A stretch of DNA of 64,000 bases from Pelotomaculum_C sp050950345 (GCA_050950345.1 JBMNHK010000010.1:142312-206311), one strand, 5' to 3'. Positions 45,025-53,880 are shown, counted from the stretch's first letter. The notes: generated by a model not told the origin, from the letters alone. Numbers and translations: made by a program.

Positions 45025-46512
45025 ATGTACAAATGGCAGCGCATCAAAGCACTACATGCCCAAGGGGCCGGCATCAGGCAAATAGCCAAGACTGTGGGGG
45101 TGTCCAGGAATACCGTCAGGAAGTACCTGAAAGAAGCCAATCCACCCCAGTTTAAAGCCAGAGAGTATGTAAAAGAACTGGATAGGTTTCTGGAAGAAAT
45201 CAAGATTATGCTTGCCAAGGGATATATCGGCACAAGGATTTACAACGAACTGGTAGATAAGGGCTATCAAGGCTCCCTGGCCAGCGTCCACCGTTACCTC
45301 AGGGCCATAAAGGCAGAAGATAAGGCAGTCAAATTAGCCACCACACGGGTGGAGACCGGGCCGGGTAAACAGATGCAGTACGATTGGAAGGTGTGGACGC
45401 TACCAGTAGACGGAAAGCCCGTGAAAATATATCTCCACGAAGTGGTCCTGTCTTTTAGCCGAATGAAATTCTACACCTTCTCTTTAAGCATCACCACCGC
45501 CGATGTGATTCGGGCCTTGGTTGAAGCCATTGACTTTTTCGGTGGTTATGCTCCGGAGTTAGTGATTGACAACGGCAAGCAAATGGTTATCTCCCACCAG
45601 AAAGACGGTATCATCCGGTACAATGACGAGTTTCTCAAATTCTGCGGGCTGTATGGCATCCAGCCTTCAGCTTGCGAAAACTACCGCCCCCGGACCAAGG
45701 GAAAGGTAGAGCGCCCCTTTTACTATGTCCAGGAACACCTGCTGCGGGGTCTGGAGGTGGCCGGTTTAAACGAATTCGCTGTAAGGCTTTCAGAGTTCCA
45801 GGAAGCCTACAATAAAAGGCCCCATAGCAGCTTAGGCCGACCGCCGGAGGAGATATTTGCCGAGGAAAAAGGATGTATTCTCAAGATACCTGCTGTCAAA
45901 CCGGCCTTATTACAACATAAAGAACCCCGGAAGGTGAGCAATGACGGCTATATATCCCATGACGGCAATCTCTATCCTGTACCCATGCGTTACTGCGCCG
46001 GGAGGGTGTGGATAGAAAACATCTACGGCCGGCGCCTGAAGGTATATGACGAAGCAGGGACGCTTTTGGCGGAGTTCGATCTTGAACTGCAAAAGCAAAC
46101 CGTTCGTCCCCTTCACCCCGAACACGAAACCATCAACCGTCACTACCAGGAGAAGAAACTAAAGGCACGCTCGGCCCTGGCAGAGAAGTTCACCAGCGCT
46201 TTTGGCGAGGACGGCCAAAGGTATCTGGCAGGCCTGCGTGATAAGAATGGGGCCAACCTGTACTGGCACCTGGCCGAAATCTTAAACTACCAGGAGATAT
46301 ATACCCGGGAAGATATCGCCATAGCCATCAAAGAATGCTTGAAAATCGGTTCTTATCACAAAAACAGCGTAAAAAGGCTTTTAGAACAGATGGAAGTCGC
46401 TCCCCTTGCGCCAGCGGGTGACCAGATAAATTTAAATATGCCACCGGTTAGAATTAAACGGGACCTCTCCTGTTATGCCATCCCGGAGAGCGAGGTGGCG
46501 GCAGTATCATGA
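45025..46512 (+). CDS. istA: IS21 transposase IstA (copy A)
   Basis: 495-aa DDE transposase: N-terminal HTH (IRQIAKTVGVSRNTVRKY), integrase core with the triad in MQYDWKVW, LVIDNGKQMV and KGKVERPFYYV, and a basic C-terminus. I start at ATG 45025 with GAGGTGG upstream; GTG 45016 is in the same frame but overlaps the ribosome site. The stop overlaps the istB start by 4 nt. The protein sequence is the same as that of copy B and different from the istA at 11506. Confidence 0.94.
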   Translation: MYKWQRIKALHAQGAGIRQIAKTVGVSRNTVRKYLKEANPPQFKAREYVKELDRFLEEIKIMLAKGYIGTRIYNELVDKGYQGSLASVHRYLRAIKAEDKAVKLATTRVETGPGKQMQYDWKVWTLPVDGKPVKIYLHEVVLSFSRMKFYTFSLSITTADVIRALVEAIDFFGGYAPELVIDNGKQMVISHQKDGIIRYNDEFLKFCGLYGIQPSACENYRPRTKGKVERPFYYVQEHLLRGLEVAGLNEFAVRLSEFQEAYNKRPHSSLGRPPEEIFAEEKGCILKIPAVKPALLQHKEPRKVSNDGYISHDGNLYPVPMRYCAGRVWIENIYGRRLKVYDEAGTLLAEFDLELQKQTVRPLHPEHETINRHYQEKKLKARSALAEKFTSAFGEDGQRYLAGLRDKNGANLYWHLAEILNYQEIYTREDIAIAIKECLKIGSYHKNSVKRLLEQMEVAPLAPAGDQINLNMPPVRIKRDLSCYAIPESEVAAVS

Positions 46513-47267
46513 GTAACAAATTAACCGGTTATCTGGAAAGCCAGATGCAGTCCTTAAAATTAAAGGGGATGCTTGCCCATTACCAGGAGGTAACAGAGAA
46601 GGCCTCACAAAACAACCTTTCTTATACAGAGTACCTCTCCCTTCTCTTCGAAGAGGAGTTAAAAAGGAAAACCGAAGGCACGGTCAAGACGAAAATCAAT
46701 AAAGCACGTTTCCCCTTCATCAAAACCTTGGAGGAGTTTGACTTTAGCTTCCAGCCCTCCATCCGGGAAAAAGAAATTATCGCTTTAGGCTCCCTGGATT
46801 TCGTGGAGAAAAAGGAGAATATCGTTTTCCTGGGTCCCCCTGGGGTCGGCAAGACCCATCTCTCGGTGGCCTTAGGTATAAAGGCATGCATGGCCAAATA
46901 TCGCGTAGCATTTATCACGGCCCAGAAGCTTTTAGAAGAATTGCTTTTGAGCGCAAAAGACGGCAGCCTTCTCGACAAGCTGCTGGGCTACTCCCGGCTC
47001 AACCTTTTAATCATCGACGAGCTCGGCTACATGCCCGTAAGTAAAGAACAGGCCAACCTCCTCTTCCGCCTGGTCTCCATGCGCTATGAGAAGGGGAGTA
47101 TCATCTTAACCAGCAACTATAACTTTAACGAATGGGGGGAGATATTTTCCGACCAGGTGGTGGCCGCGGCCATAATTGACCGACTTGTGCACCACGCCCG
47201 CATTTTCTATATTAACGGCACTAGCTACCGGCTCAAAGGTAAACTGAAAGCAGCCAACGACGGCTAG
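46509..47267 (+). CDS. istB: IS21 helper ATPase IstB (copy A)
   Basis: 252-aa AAA+ helper: Walker A FLGPPGVGKTHLSVALG, Walker B LLIIDELGYMP, and the sensor region ILTSNYNFNEW, followed by the VVAAAIIDRLVHHA region typical of IstB. The frame is intact, so copies A and B are probably able to transpose. It also could act in trans for relatives, though the 10.6-kb element has different ends. Confidence 0.94.
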   Translation: MSNKLTGYLESQMQSLKLKGMLAHYQEVTEKASQNNLSYTEYLSLLFEEELKRKTEGTVKTKINKARFPFIKTLEEFDFSFQPSIREKEIIALGSLDFVEKKENIVFLGPPGVGKTHLSVALGIKACMAKYRVAFITAQKLLEELLLSAKDGSLLDKLLGYSRLNLLIIDELGYMPVSKEQANLLFRLVSMRYEKGSIILTSNYNFNEWGEIFSDQVVAAAIIDRLVHHARIFYINGTSYRLKGKLKAANDG

Positions 47268-47372
47268 AATGGCAACAAGATTACCCTGTCAAAACTTAAA
47301 GCTTATTATTTTTGTTACCATGTGGGTCAATTTTATTTGCACATAGTGGGTCAATTCTATTGACAATCAACA

Positions 47373-47831
47373 TTAGATATCAATGATTTACAGTTTGTAA
47401 AAGAACCCGTTCCTTCTGACCTGTATGATGATGTGGAGGATAACACCTGGTATAGTGAGGCTTCAATGATTACAGGCTATAATAATATCTTTGACCTCGC
47501 CGGTAGAGAATTCAAACCCCGGGAAGCCGTTACCAGGATGGAAGTGGCCAGCGCCATTGCTGATTCTTTCGCTGCCAAAAAGCTATCCGTTATTACCACA
47601 TTGATGTGGCCGAATTATACTGATATGACTGATTTAACCCAGGAACAACAATCTGACATCAGTTTTATGTTTAACACCGGTATCATGAGATACGAAGGAA
47701 GCGAGTTCAAACCCAACGAAAAAATAACCCGGGCGGAGCTGGCAACCATTCTAAACCGGACCTTAAAAACCCTGGCTGTGGCAACAACTATTTCCGAACC
47801 GGCAGAAAGTTCTCCTGCCCCCAGTAATTAG
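47373..47831 (+). pseudogene. SLH-domain protein remnant, 5' end removed at IS copy A
   Basis: The frame is open from the IS edge, reading LDINDLQFVKEPVPSDLYDDVED, and ends after AESSPAPSN. It aligns with residues about 75-225 of the SLH protein at 48323 (PVPADMYDDVEDNSWYGKAS) and holds the second and third SLH modules; signal peptide, first SLH and any C-terminal domain are missing. SLH modules anchor proteins to wall polymers. With the hairpin and relE remnant downstream it is a partial copy of the block that follows. Confidence 0.85.
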
Positions 47832-47905
47832 ACCCCGGTTCACAAATGTGAGCTTTTAGTAACCAGCGGGGTACTTTACTTATCAGAGCATCAAACGTAA
47901 ATGAT

Positions 47906-47943
47906 GCAGAGGGCTGTTCTAAACAACAAGAACAGCCCTCTGC
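47906..47943. terminator. Intact 15-bp hairpin between SLH remnant and relE remnant
   Basis: GCAGAGGGCTGTTCT and AGAACAGCCCTCTGC (within a base at the loop) pair around AAACAACA. It is the sister of the hairpin split by IS66 at 50406/53261. Confidence 0.75.
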
Positions 47944-47967
47944 TTCTTATTAGTTTCACTTTATAAT

Positions 47968-48003
47968 TCAGGTCATGTCCACCCTGGCATAAACGATCCT
48001 GTG
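47968..48003 (-). pseudogene. 3' remnant of a relE-like toxin gene
   Basis: The minus strand reads HRIVYARVDMT-stop, matching HRIVYARVDLT of the intact toxin at 53273-53578. Upstream coding sequence is gone. Its distance from the hairpin is the same as in the intact block. Confidence 0.75.
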
Positions 48004-48168
48004 CTAGTTATCAATTCAGTGTACCGGCGAACGGACCAGGTTTACGACAAGTTGTACGGCGTAGTCAGTGCTGGACGCTTGTTTACCCTGGTAGACGGTA
48101 AACTCATCATCGATTTAGGCATGAAACCTCTTATCAATGAAAATACGGACAGAGGAAAAAACAGCTAA
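48001..48168 (+). pseudogene. Possible remnant of another gene, 55 codons
   Basis: An open frame from the relE remnant to TAA 48166-48168 codes for ...RTDQVYDKLYGVVSAGRLFTLVDGKLIIDLGMKPL.... The composition is protein-like, but there is no ribosome site, so this is probably the 3' end of a lost gene joined at the remnant edge. The family is not recognised. Confidence 0.35.
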
Positions 48169-48322
48169 GATATAAAAGGACAGCCCGGCTAGGACATTAC
48201 TCAGTATTTCCCAAGGACCATTATAATTTATGCCCCGTTTCATAAACGTCCGGTGACAGGTTGAACTTCTTTAACACTATCTATCGTCCAACAATTAAAC
48301 ACTAATAGAAAGGAGGAGAAAA

Positions 48323-50242
48323 ATGAAAAGAGTATTGTTAATGCTTTTGCTGGCAGCAACGCTCCTAATTGCCCCGCCGGCGGGTTTTGCCGGGACGCCC
48401 TTTGACGACATAGCATCGAACCAGGCTTTGTCTGATATTGAGTCTGTCTACGAAAAAGGGATCATGCTTGGCACCTCAGATAACAAATTCAACCCGGATG
48501 GTATTGTCAACCGGGCACAACTGGCCGTATGCCTGGTGAGAACCTTTGATTTAGGCTATGATTACAACAAGCTGATCAAAGCGCCTGTCCCCGCTGATAT
48601 GTATGATGATGTAGAAGACAACTCCTGGTACGGCAAAGCTTCAATAATTATTGGCAAAAACAAAATCTTTGATATCCCCGGTAGAGAGTTTAAACCATAT
48701 CAAGCTGTCACCAGAGCGGAGGTAGCCAGTGCCATAGCCGGTTCTTTTGCGGCTAAAAGGCTGTCGGTGATTACCACAGAAATGTGGCCGAATTATAGTG
48801 ATATAACTAATTTGCCCTCAAAACAACAGTCTGATATTAGTTTTGTGTTTAACACCAGTATTATGCGGTACACCGGTAACAAATTCGGTCCTGAACAGAA
48901 TATAACCCGTGCGGAGCTGGCGGCCATTTTAAACCGGACTTTACAAACCCTGGCTGTCGCCACATTTGCTCCGGAGATAGAACCTCAAGATATAGAACCG
49001 GGTAGCGCTTCCTCCAACAATCCGGCTGCACCTGCCACAGACGTAAATACAGCCGTCTTCAAGGGGCAAGGGGACCTGGCCTTCCTCCGGCAGGGTTTGC
49101 TCTATATGCTCGATGGCGAAACGGGCGAGGTCAGGCAACTGTCCGAATCCGGCCGGGCATTGCAACCGGCCTGGTCACACGACGGCCAGTGGCTGGCGTT
49201 CATTAGCTCCAATGGCAGGGATGACGGTACGGGCCCGCTATGGCTGGTACGCCGGGATGGTTCACAGCTTCACCAGGTTCAAGGGCTGCCCGGGCCGGCC
49301 AGCCGCAATAGTTTTTACTGGTCACCTGCTGCCAATGTACTGGCGGTAGCTATGCCGGACGGTGTCTGGCTGGTCCCTGTGGAAGGTGAACCGGACCGGC
49401 TGGTTCAGTCCGAAAGAACGTCTCACCTGGCCTGGTCGCCAGACGGCAAATCCCTGGCTTACAATGCTTTACTACCATCGGATGAACCATACAACAGCAG
49501 TGATGCACTTTATACTATTGCTGTTGATGGTGGTCAACCTGTTGAACACCTGGTAGCCCCCCAGGCCGGGATTCAAGTTACCGCCTGGTGGCCTGACGGT
49601 AAGGGGTTGCTGTACTGGCTGGACCCATTGCACTCGGCTTCCATAGCAGCTGACGGCATGGGGCTAATGAGCCTCCGCCTGGGTGAAAACGAGCCTCAAC
49701 TCCTGGCCAGCGGCCTTGCCCACCGGGGGTGGCAGTCCCTGTCGCCGCAGGGGAACCTGCTGATGGTAACAGGCAACGGGCGCATAGTATGGGCACAAAA
49801 GAGCCTGTCAACTATAGACCTGGCGTCCGGGAGCGTTCGGGAGCTTAATAATCCTGATGGCAGCGTAGCTATCGACCCCTCTTTCTCCCCGGACGGCAGC
49901 CGGATCGCTTTCGTTGCAGCCAGGAACCTGGGAGACGGCGTATGGGGCTTTAATAAACCAGAGGAACTGGCTGACTGGGTAGCAACACGCACCCTCTGGC
50001 TCGGGAGTGCGGACGGCTCCGGCACCCAACCTTTGACGGCCGCCGGAACAGGTATTTACCAGCCCACCTGGTCAAAAGATGGCAACCACATCCTGTACGT
50101 CCGGGACGATGCCCTCTGGCTAATCAAAGCTAATGGCGGACAGCCGGAAAAGATACTGAGTCTGTATTCCGAAGGAGAGGATCTCTTTGGTTTTTACGGT
50201 TATACTTCGTACCGGGATTTAATGGCATGGTATCAGCATTAA
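48323..50242 (+). CDS. SLH-anchored surface protein with WD40-like (PD40) beta-propeller
   Basis: The 639-aa exported protein has a signal peptide (about residues 1-23, ending GFAG), three SLH modules (about 24-78, 92-150, 157-212; NRAQLAVCLVR, TRAEVASAIA, TRAELAAILNRT), a short linker, and a TolB-like propeller from about 245 to the end with repeats such as PAWSHDGQWLAF, LAWSPDGKSLAY, PSFSPDGSRIAF and PTWSKDGNHILY. SLH modules hold it on the cell wall; the propeller probably binds a protein or glycan. AAAGGAGGAG precedes the ATG. The propeller part looks more GC-rich than the SLH part, suggesting fusion of parts with different history. Confidence 0.88.
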   Translation: MKRVLLMLLLAATLLIAPPAGFAGTPFDDIASNQALSDIESVYEKGIMLGTSDNKFNPDGIVNRAQLAVCLVRTFDLGYDYNKLIKAPVPADMYDDVEDNSWYGKASIIIGKNKIFDIPGREFKPYQAVTRAEVASAIAGSFAAKRLSVITTEMWPNYSDITNLPSKQQSDISFVFNTSIMRYTGNKFGPEQNITRAELAAILNRTLQTLAVATFAPEIEPQDIEPGSASSNNPAAPATDVNTAVFKGQGDLAFLRQGLLYMLDGETGEVRQLSESGRALQPAWSHDGQWLAFISSNGRDDGTGPLWLVRRDGSQLHQVQGLPGPASRNSFYWSPAANVLAVAMPDGVWLVPVEGEPDRLVQSERTSHLAWSPDGKSLAYNALLPSDEPYNSSDALYTIAVDGGQPVEHLVAPQAGIQVTAWWPDGKGLLYWLDPLHSASIAADGMGLMSLRLGENEPQLLASGLAHRGWQSLSPQGNLLMVTGNGRIVWAQKSLSTIDLASGSVRELNNPDGSVAIDPSFSPDGSRIAFVAARNLGDGVWGFNKPEELADWVATRTLWLGSADGSGTQPLTAAGTGIYQPTWSKDGNHILYVRDDALWLIKANGGQPEKILSLYSEGEDLFGFYGYTSYRDLMAWYQH

Positions 50243-50416
50243 ATATACTTTCAAATGGACTCGAAGTTTACAAATAAGCGCTCTCAGGTTCAATTTTATC
50301 TAGTATATATAAAGTTTACGGCTCACCTGCAACACAAAGTACCGGCAACTGCTACTGCAATGGTTTCAGTGTGTCGTTCGGTGCAAAGTTGAAATTGTAA
50401 TAAAGGCAGGGGGCTG

Positions 50417-50424
50417 TTCTAAAC
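50417..50424. repeat. 8-bp target duplication of IS66 (left)
   Basis: TTCTAAAC, repeated at 53236-53243. Eight bp is the usual IS66 value. Confidence 0.92.
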
Positions 50425-50463
50425 GTAAGCGTCAAACAGGCCAGTACCTACTAAATGTAGGTA

Positions 50464-50736
50464 TCACCAGAAGCCATCATGGGCAACACTTTTTACCTTA
50501 TTATACTGTCTTCGGAGCAGCTGTTTAAATTCTGTATCCGATAGTCCATCACCCGCATCCACACCGTCTTCCGAAAGCAAATCATAAAAATATTCGGCAT
50601 AGTCCCTATCTTCCCGCACCATTTTCTTGTAACGGGCTAAGATCTCAGTCTGAAAATCTAATTCGAATATATACCGGGGAGTTTTGCCTGACAGGTATTC
50701 ATTTACCAATTCCATCATGTAATCAATATTCTTTCC
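50464..50736 (-). CDS. IS66 accessory ORF, 90 aa, function unknown
   Basis: The gene starts at ATG 50736 with GGGAGGAAG upstream, 4 bp after the tnpC stop. The acidic, helical product (GKNIDYMMELVNEYLSGK, ARYKKMVREDRDYAEYFYDLL) has no known domain that I recognise. It lies inside the element boundaries, so it moves with the IS66. Similar small genes after tnpC occur in other IS66 elements of Clostridia, as far as I know without assigned function. Confidence 0.75.
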   Translation of the reverse strand, partial: GKNIDYMMELVNEYLSGKTPRYIFELDFQTEILARYKKMVREDRDYAEYFYDLLSEDGVDAGDGLSDTEFKQLLRRQYNKVKSVAHDGFW

Positions 50737-50740
50737 CATA

Positions 50741-52342
50741 TCAGTCTTCCTCCCAGGCATATTTTTTCGGTTTTGCATTACCAGGCTGCGGGGCGAATAC
50801 CTTTTCCGGTATAGCTACACTGTCAGGCAGGAAGTCTTCTACTGCAGATATGTAACCTGCTTTTCCCAAGTTGGGGGCATTGGTAAAAATCCATGTCAAA
50901 TATTCAAATGGATTCAAACCATTTTCCCTTGCGCTTACAATCAGGCTGTAATAAATTGCACTGGCCTTGGCGCCGTTTGGCGTGTTAGCAAAAAGCCAAT
51001 TCTTGCGACCAATTACAAATGGTTTAATACTGCGTTCCGCACGATTGTTTGAAATTTCAAGGCGGCCGTCAAGCAGATATCTTTCAAGATATTTTCGCTG
51101 AGATTTTGCGTAATATATCGCTTTGCCAAGAAGGGTTTTAGGCAAGGCAGCGGTACTTTCAATCCAATTGTAAAATTCAGCAAACAAAGGCCTTGATAGT
51201 CGTTCGCGTTCCATGAAGCGGTTATCGGGGGTAAGTGAAGCAAACTGTTTTTCGAGATGAAACAGTTTGTCACAATAGGAAACTCCCTTTGCCGCATTGG
51301 ATTCCGCTTGTTTCTCTTTGGGCAAGGTTTTCAATGCATCAAAAAATTTCCGCCTCAGATGTGCCAGGCAGCCTACGACGATTATGCTCTCAGGCAGTTT
51401 GTGATAGCCTTCATATCCATCGCAATGTAAATATCCTTTGAAATTCTTTAAAAACGCTTCCGGATGTATACGCTTTCTATCGGGTTGATAGTCATAAAGT
51501 ACGATCTGGTTTTTGGCCTCTCCGCTGGTGCGGTACAGCCACATGTAACTTTTTGATTGTGCCGCTTTCCCCGGTTCTTTTAGCACCTGCAGGGTAGTTT
51601 CATCGGCGTGAAGCACTTCATGCTTACATATCTTAAGCTTCATCTCTTCATATATCGGTTCCAGCCAGTTCTCACTGGCTTTGATCAGCCAATTTGACAT
51701 AGTCTGCCGGGAAAGCAGGATGCCGTTTTGCTTCCATTCCTGCTCCTGTCTGTAAAGAGGTGAAGCCATCATGAATTTCTGCACTGCTATGTGGGCAATT
51801 GTTTCGGGTGCGGCGAATCCACCTTTTATGACGGGTTCTGGCATATCTGCCTTTACGATAGGAACATGATCGGAAGTTTCTTCACAATTCCGGCAGGCAT
51901 AAACATGCTGCACATGTCGAGTAATTACTGCTTTTGCAGGAATTATCTTTAGTTCTTCGCGGGTTTCTTTTCCCATTGTATGCATCTTGCTGCTGCATTC
52001 CGGGCAGATACAATCTTCAGCCGGCAGCTCGTATTCAATTATCTCAACAGGTAAGTCCTCCGGCAATTTGTCAGTTGTAAGACGTGTCCGTTTGCGATAA
52101 TGGGCCTTTACCTCAGTAATTCTCGGTTCCGGTATGGTCATATCCGCGTTTGATTCGGCCTCGTTGAATAAAGACACTTGGGGACCATCAGTTTTTTCGC
52201 TTGATGCCCCAAATTGCTTATGCTTCGCAAGGCGGATCTGTGACATAAACCACTGTAACTGCTGTTCTAATTCAGCGATCCTGCGATCTTTTTCTTCAAT
52301 TACTTCTAGCAGTTTTTCTGCTGAATCAGTTTGTGTTTTCAT
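50741..52342 (-). CDS. tnpC: IS66 transposase TnpC
   Basis: The 533-aa DDE transposase has an N-terminal leucine-zipper-like coiled coil (about residues 8-40), a zinc-finger part with CICPECSSKMH and YACRNCEETS, and the catalytic region: Asp in VLHADETTLQ, Asp in LHCDGYEGYH and Glu in NRAERSIKPFVIGRKNW. The C-terminal IS66_C segment NGLNPFEYLTWIF is present. The stop overlaps or abuts the accessory gene. Confidence 0.94.
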   Translation of the reverse strand: MKTQTDSAEKLLEVIEEKDRRIAELEQQLQWFMSQIRLAKHKQFGASSEKTDGPQVSLFNEAESNADMTIPEPRITEVKAHYRKRTRLTTDKLPEDLPVEIIEYELPAEDCICPECSSKMHTMGKETREELKIIPAKAVITRHVQHVYACRNCEETSDHVPIVKADMPEPVIKGGFAAPETIAHIAVQKFMMASPLYRQEQEWKQNGILLSRQTMSNWLIKASENWLEPIYEEMKLKICKHEVLHADETTLQVLKEPGKAAQSKSYMWLYRTSGEAKNQIVLYDYQPDRKRIHPEAFLKNFKGYLHCDGYEGYHKLPESIIVVGCLAHLRRKFFDALKTLPKEKQAESNAAKGVSYCDKLFHLEKQFASLTPDNRFMERERLSRPLFAEFYNWIESTAALPKTLLGKAIYYAKSQRKYLERYLLDGRLEISNNRAERSIKPFVIGRKNWLFANTPNGAKASAIYYSLIVSARENGLNPFEYLTWIFTNAPNLGKAGYISAVEDFLPDSVAIPEKVFAPQPGNAKPKKYAWEED

Positions 52343-52417
52343 AATAAAATTATACCAAAAAATCTGCTAAAAAGTTAGATTTTATGCGCTTTTAAGACCT
52401 TTTTCGAGATATATGCT

Positions 52418-52792
52418 TTAAGAAATTTGCCGCTCGAAAACTTCTTCTCTCTTCAGTTTTTTCTCTAGTTTCGCACCTTCTATTAAGTATGATAGTTCCC
52501 TGGTCTCAAGCAGCATAGTAGCGCTGTCTCCTTTTGCCGGCCAGCGAAAATGACCACGCTCCAAACGCTTAAAATACAGCCAGAATCCATCGCCGTCCCA
52601 TTCCAGGATTTTTATCCTATCCCGGTTCCTATTACAGAATACAAACATTGCTTCCGAAAATGGATCAAGAGAAAAGCTGTCTTTAACAAGCATCATCAGA
52701 CCATTAATAGATTTCCTCATATCTGTATGTCCGCAGCATATGTATACTGGTTTTTCGCCCCATCTCATCATAGTGCCCTTAATATTCGGCAT
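52418..52792 (-). CDS. tnpB: IS66 Orf2 protein TnpB
   Basis: 124-aa IS66 Orf2-like protein with the typical KPVYICCGHTDMRKSINGLMMLV start and FVFCNRNRDRIKILEWDGDGFWLYFKRLERG centre. Needed for IS66 transposition in related elements; biochemical role unclear. Its start overlaps the tnpA end by 25 nt, so translation is coupled. Confidence 0.94.
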   Translation of the reverse strand: MPNIKGTMMRWGEKPVYICCGHTDMRKSINGLMMLVKDSFSLDPFSEAMFVFCNRNRDRIKILEWDGDGFWLYFKRLERGHFRWPAKGDSATMLLETRELSYLIEGAKLEKKLKREEVFERQIS

Positions 52793-53115
52793 ACTTTTTT
52801 TAATAGTTCAGGATCCGTCTTTTCATCTACGGTGATATGGCAGCCACCAATTTCAATATCCAGCGTTGTTTTCGTTTCTTGCTTTGGTTCAAGCTGCATC
52901 CATCCCTTTGGCACTATATCTGCGGGTTCTCCCAATTTTAAAAGTCCTTCACAGGTTGCCTTTCGCAGCTTCCGCTGCCAGTAGAAGTATTTATTCCTAC
53001 TTATTCCTTTATCCTGGCAAAATTCCTTAATGTTTTGCCCGCTGCACTTCTGTTCCTGTATCACGTGCATCCATTGTGATAACCGATACTCCGCTGCAAC
53101 TTTATGTGTATCCAT
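52768..53115 (-). CDS. tnpA: IS66 TnpA (HTH protein)
   Basis: 115-aa protein with an HTH-like segment NIKEFCQDKGISRNKYFYWQRKLRK. I start at ATG 53115 with GGAGTG upstream; the longer frame to 53178 lies in the AT-rich IS end. First gene of the IS66 operon, 120 bp from the element end. Confidence 0.88.
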   Translation of the reverse strand: MDTHKVAAEYRLSQWMHVIQEQKCSGQNIKEFCQDKGISRNKYFYWQRKLRKATCEGLLKLGEPADIVPKGWMQLEPKQETKTTLDIEIGGCHITVDEKTDPELLKKVCRILRAL

Positions 53116-53235
53116 ACAATCACTCCGTTCCAGGTTGAAAAAGTTTGCTTGCTTTTTCAACTTTTTCAACCTATTCATAGTGATTGTACTACCTTCAAAA
53201 CTTCTATTCTATGTGATGGTTTATTTGACGCTTAC

Positions 53236-53243
53236 TTCTAAAC
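53236..53243. repeat. 8-bp target duplication of IS66 (right)
   Basis: TTCTAAAC, matching 50417-50424. Confidence 0.92.
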
Positions 53244-53272
53244 TAAGAACAGCCCCCTGCATCTAATTAGTT

Positions 53273-53578
53273 TCACTTAAAAATCCTGGTTAAGTCCACC
53301 CTGGCATAAACAATCCTGTGAATTTCAACTATCTGTTCTTTTACCACATAGAATACAGCATAATTTTTAACTGGCAACAGTCTGTATTCTTCTTTTAATG
53401 TCTTAACTGGCTGATACACCTTACAGGAATATGGGTATTGTTCAAGTCTGGAAATGGATTTATCCAGAGCATCCAACAAATCTATCGCGGCCTTGGGAGC
53501 TTTCAAATGACCGGTAATATAGGCTACAATATCAGTTAAATCTTTCCTTGCCAGGGGTAAATATCTGATTTCAAACAT
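53273..53578 (-). CDS. RelE/ParE-family toxin
   Basis: The 101-aa protein begins FEIRYLPLARKDLTDIVAYI, with the helix-rich start of the RelE/StbE fold, and ends with YRLLPVKNYAVFYVV and IHRIVYARVDLTRIF, the region that carries active-site residues in ribosome-dependent RNases. Start ATG 53578 overlaps the antitoxin stop by 8 nt, the standard type II module layout. Whether it cuts mRNA or acts on gyrase (ParE) is not decided by sequence. A remnant of a sister gene lies at 47968. Confidence 0.88.
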   Translation of the reverse strand: MFEIRYLPLARKDLTDIVAYITGHLKAPKAAIDLLDALDKSISRLEQYPYSCKVYQPVKTLKEEYRLLPVKNYAVFYVVKEQIVEIHRIVYARVDLTRIFK

Positions 53579-53858
53579 TACCTGATTTCTGCCCTTTAGA
53601 AAGTTTTGCTCTAAGTTCATCAAACACTTCTTTATGGGAATACCTCTTGCTGGTTGTTTCAGCCTCTATTTCGGCCTCCTTCAATTGAAAAAAAACTTCG
53701 CTTTCGAATTGAAGACGTTCATAAGCTTCTATACTCATGACAACCATATCCCCATAACCATTCTTGGTAAGGAATACCGGTTCAGCTGTTTCATGAACAA
53801 TCCTTGAAATATCAGCAAAATTATTTCTTAAATCTGATACTGGTCGAATATGAGGCAT
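53571..53858 (-). CDS. Phd/YefM-family antitoxin
   Basis: The 95-aa protein has the Phd_YefM DNA-binding start (IRPVSDLRNNFADISRIVHETAEPVFLTKNGYGDMVVM) and a charged C-terminal tail that should wrap the toxin (EAEIEAETTSKRYSHKEVFDELRAKL). It neutralises the RelE-like protein and represses the operon. A palindrome over the promoter lies 23 bp upstream. Confidence 0.9.
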   Translation of the reverse strand: MPHIRPVSDLRNNFADISRIVHETAEPVFLTKNGYGDMVVMSIEAYERLQFESEVFFQLKEAEIEAETTSKRYSHKEVFDELRAKLSKGQKSGNV

Positions 53859-53880
53859 GTTATCACCACTTCAATTTATT

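Larger units (their letters stand above)
44924..47372 (+). mobile_element. IS21-family element, copy A (2449 bp)
   Basis: Bounded by TGTAGATCG on the left and TCAACA on the right; inverted, the ends read TGTAGATCG and TGTTGATTG followed by TAGAATTGACCC. Each end carries a second TGACCC-type repeat. A short CTCCCC/GGGGAG hairpin precedes istA. Copy B at 60013 has the same length and no visible difference. The flanks (cacatatt and ttagatat) show no target duplication. Confidence 0.93.
50425..53235 (-). mobile_element. Complete IS66-family element (2811 bp)
   Basis: Ends GTAAGCGTCAAAC and (inverted) GTAAGCGTCAAAT with an 8-bp TSD on both sides. It codes on the minus strand for tnpA, tnpB, tnpC and a small extra gene. 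All frames are intact, which suggests a recent arrival. Confidence 0.93.
50406..53261. repeat. Terminator-type hairpin split by IS66 insertion in its loop
   Basis: The left arm GCAGGGGGCTGTT (50406-50418) and the right arm AACAGCCCCCTGC (53248-53260) are separated by the IS66. Without the insertion, and with one TSD copy, the sequence is a 13-bp or longer stem with loop CTAAACTAAG, the sister of 47906-47943. The SLH gene lies on its left and relE on its right. Confidence 0.8.

Noticed and set aside
44949..45291. Antisense frames inside both IS21 copies
   Set aside because: Exact shadows of istA on the other strand, present in both copies, with no start signals.
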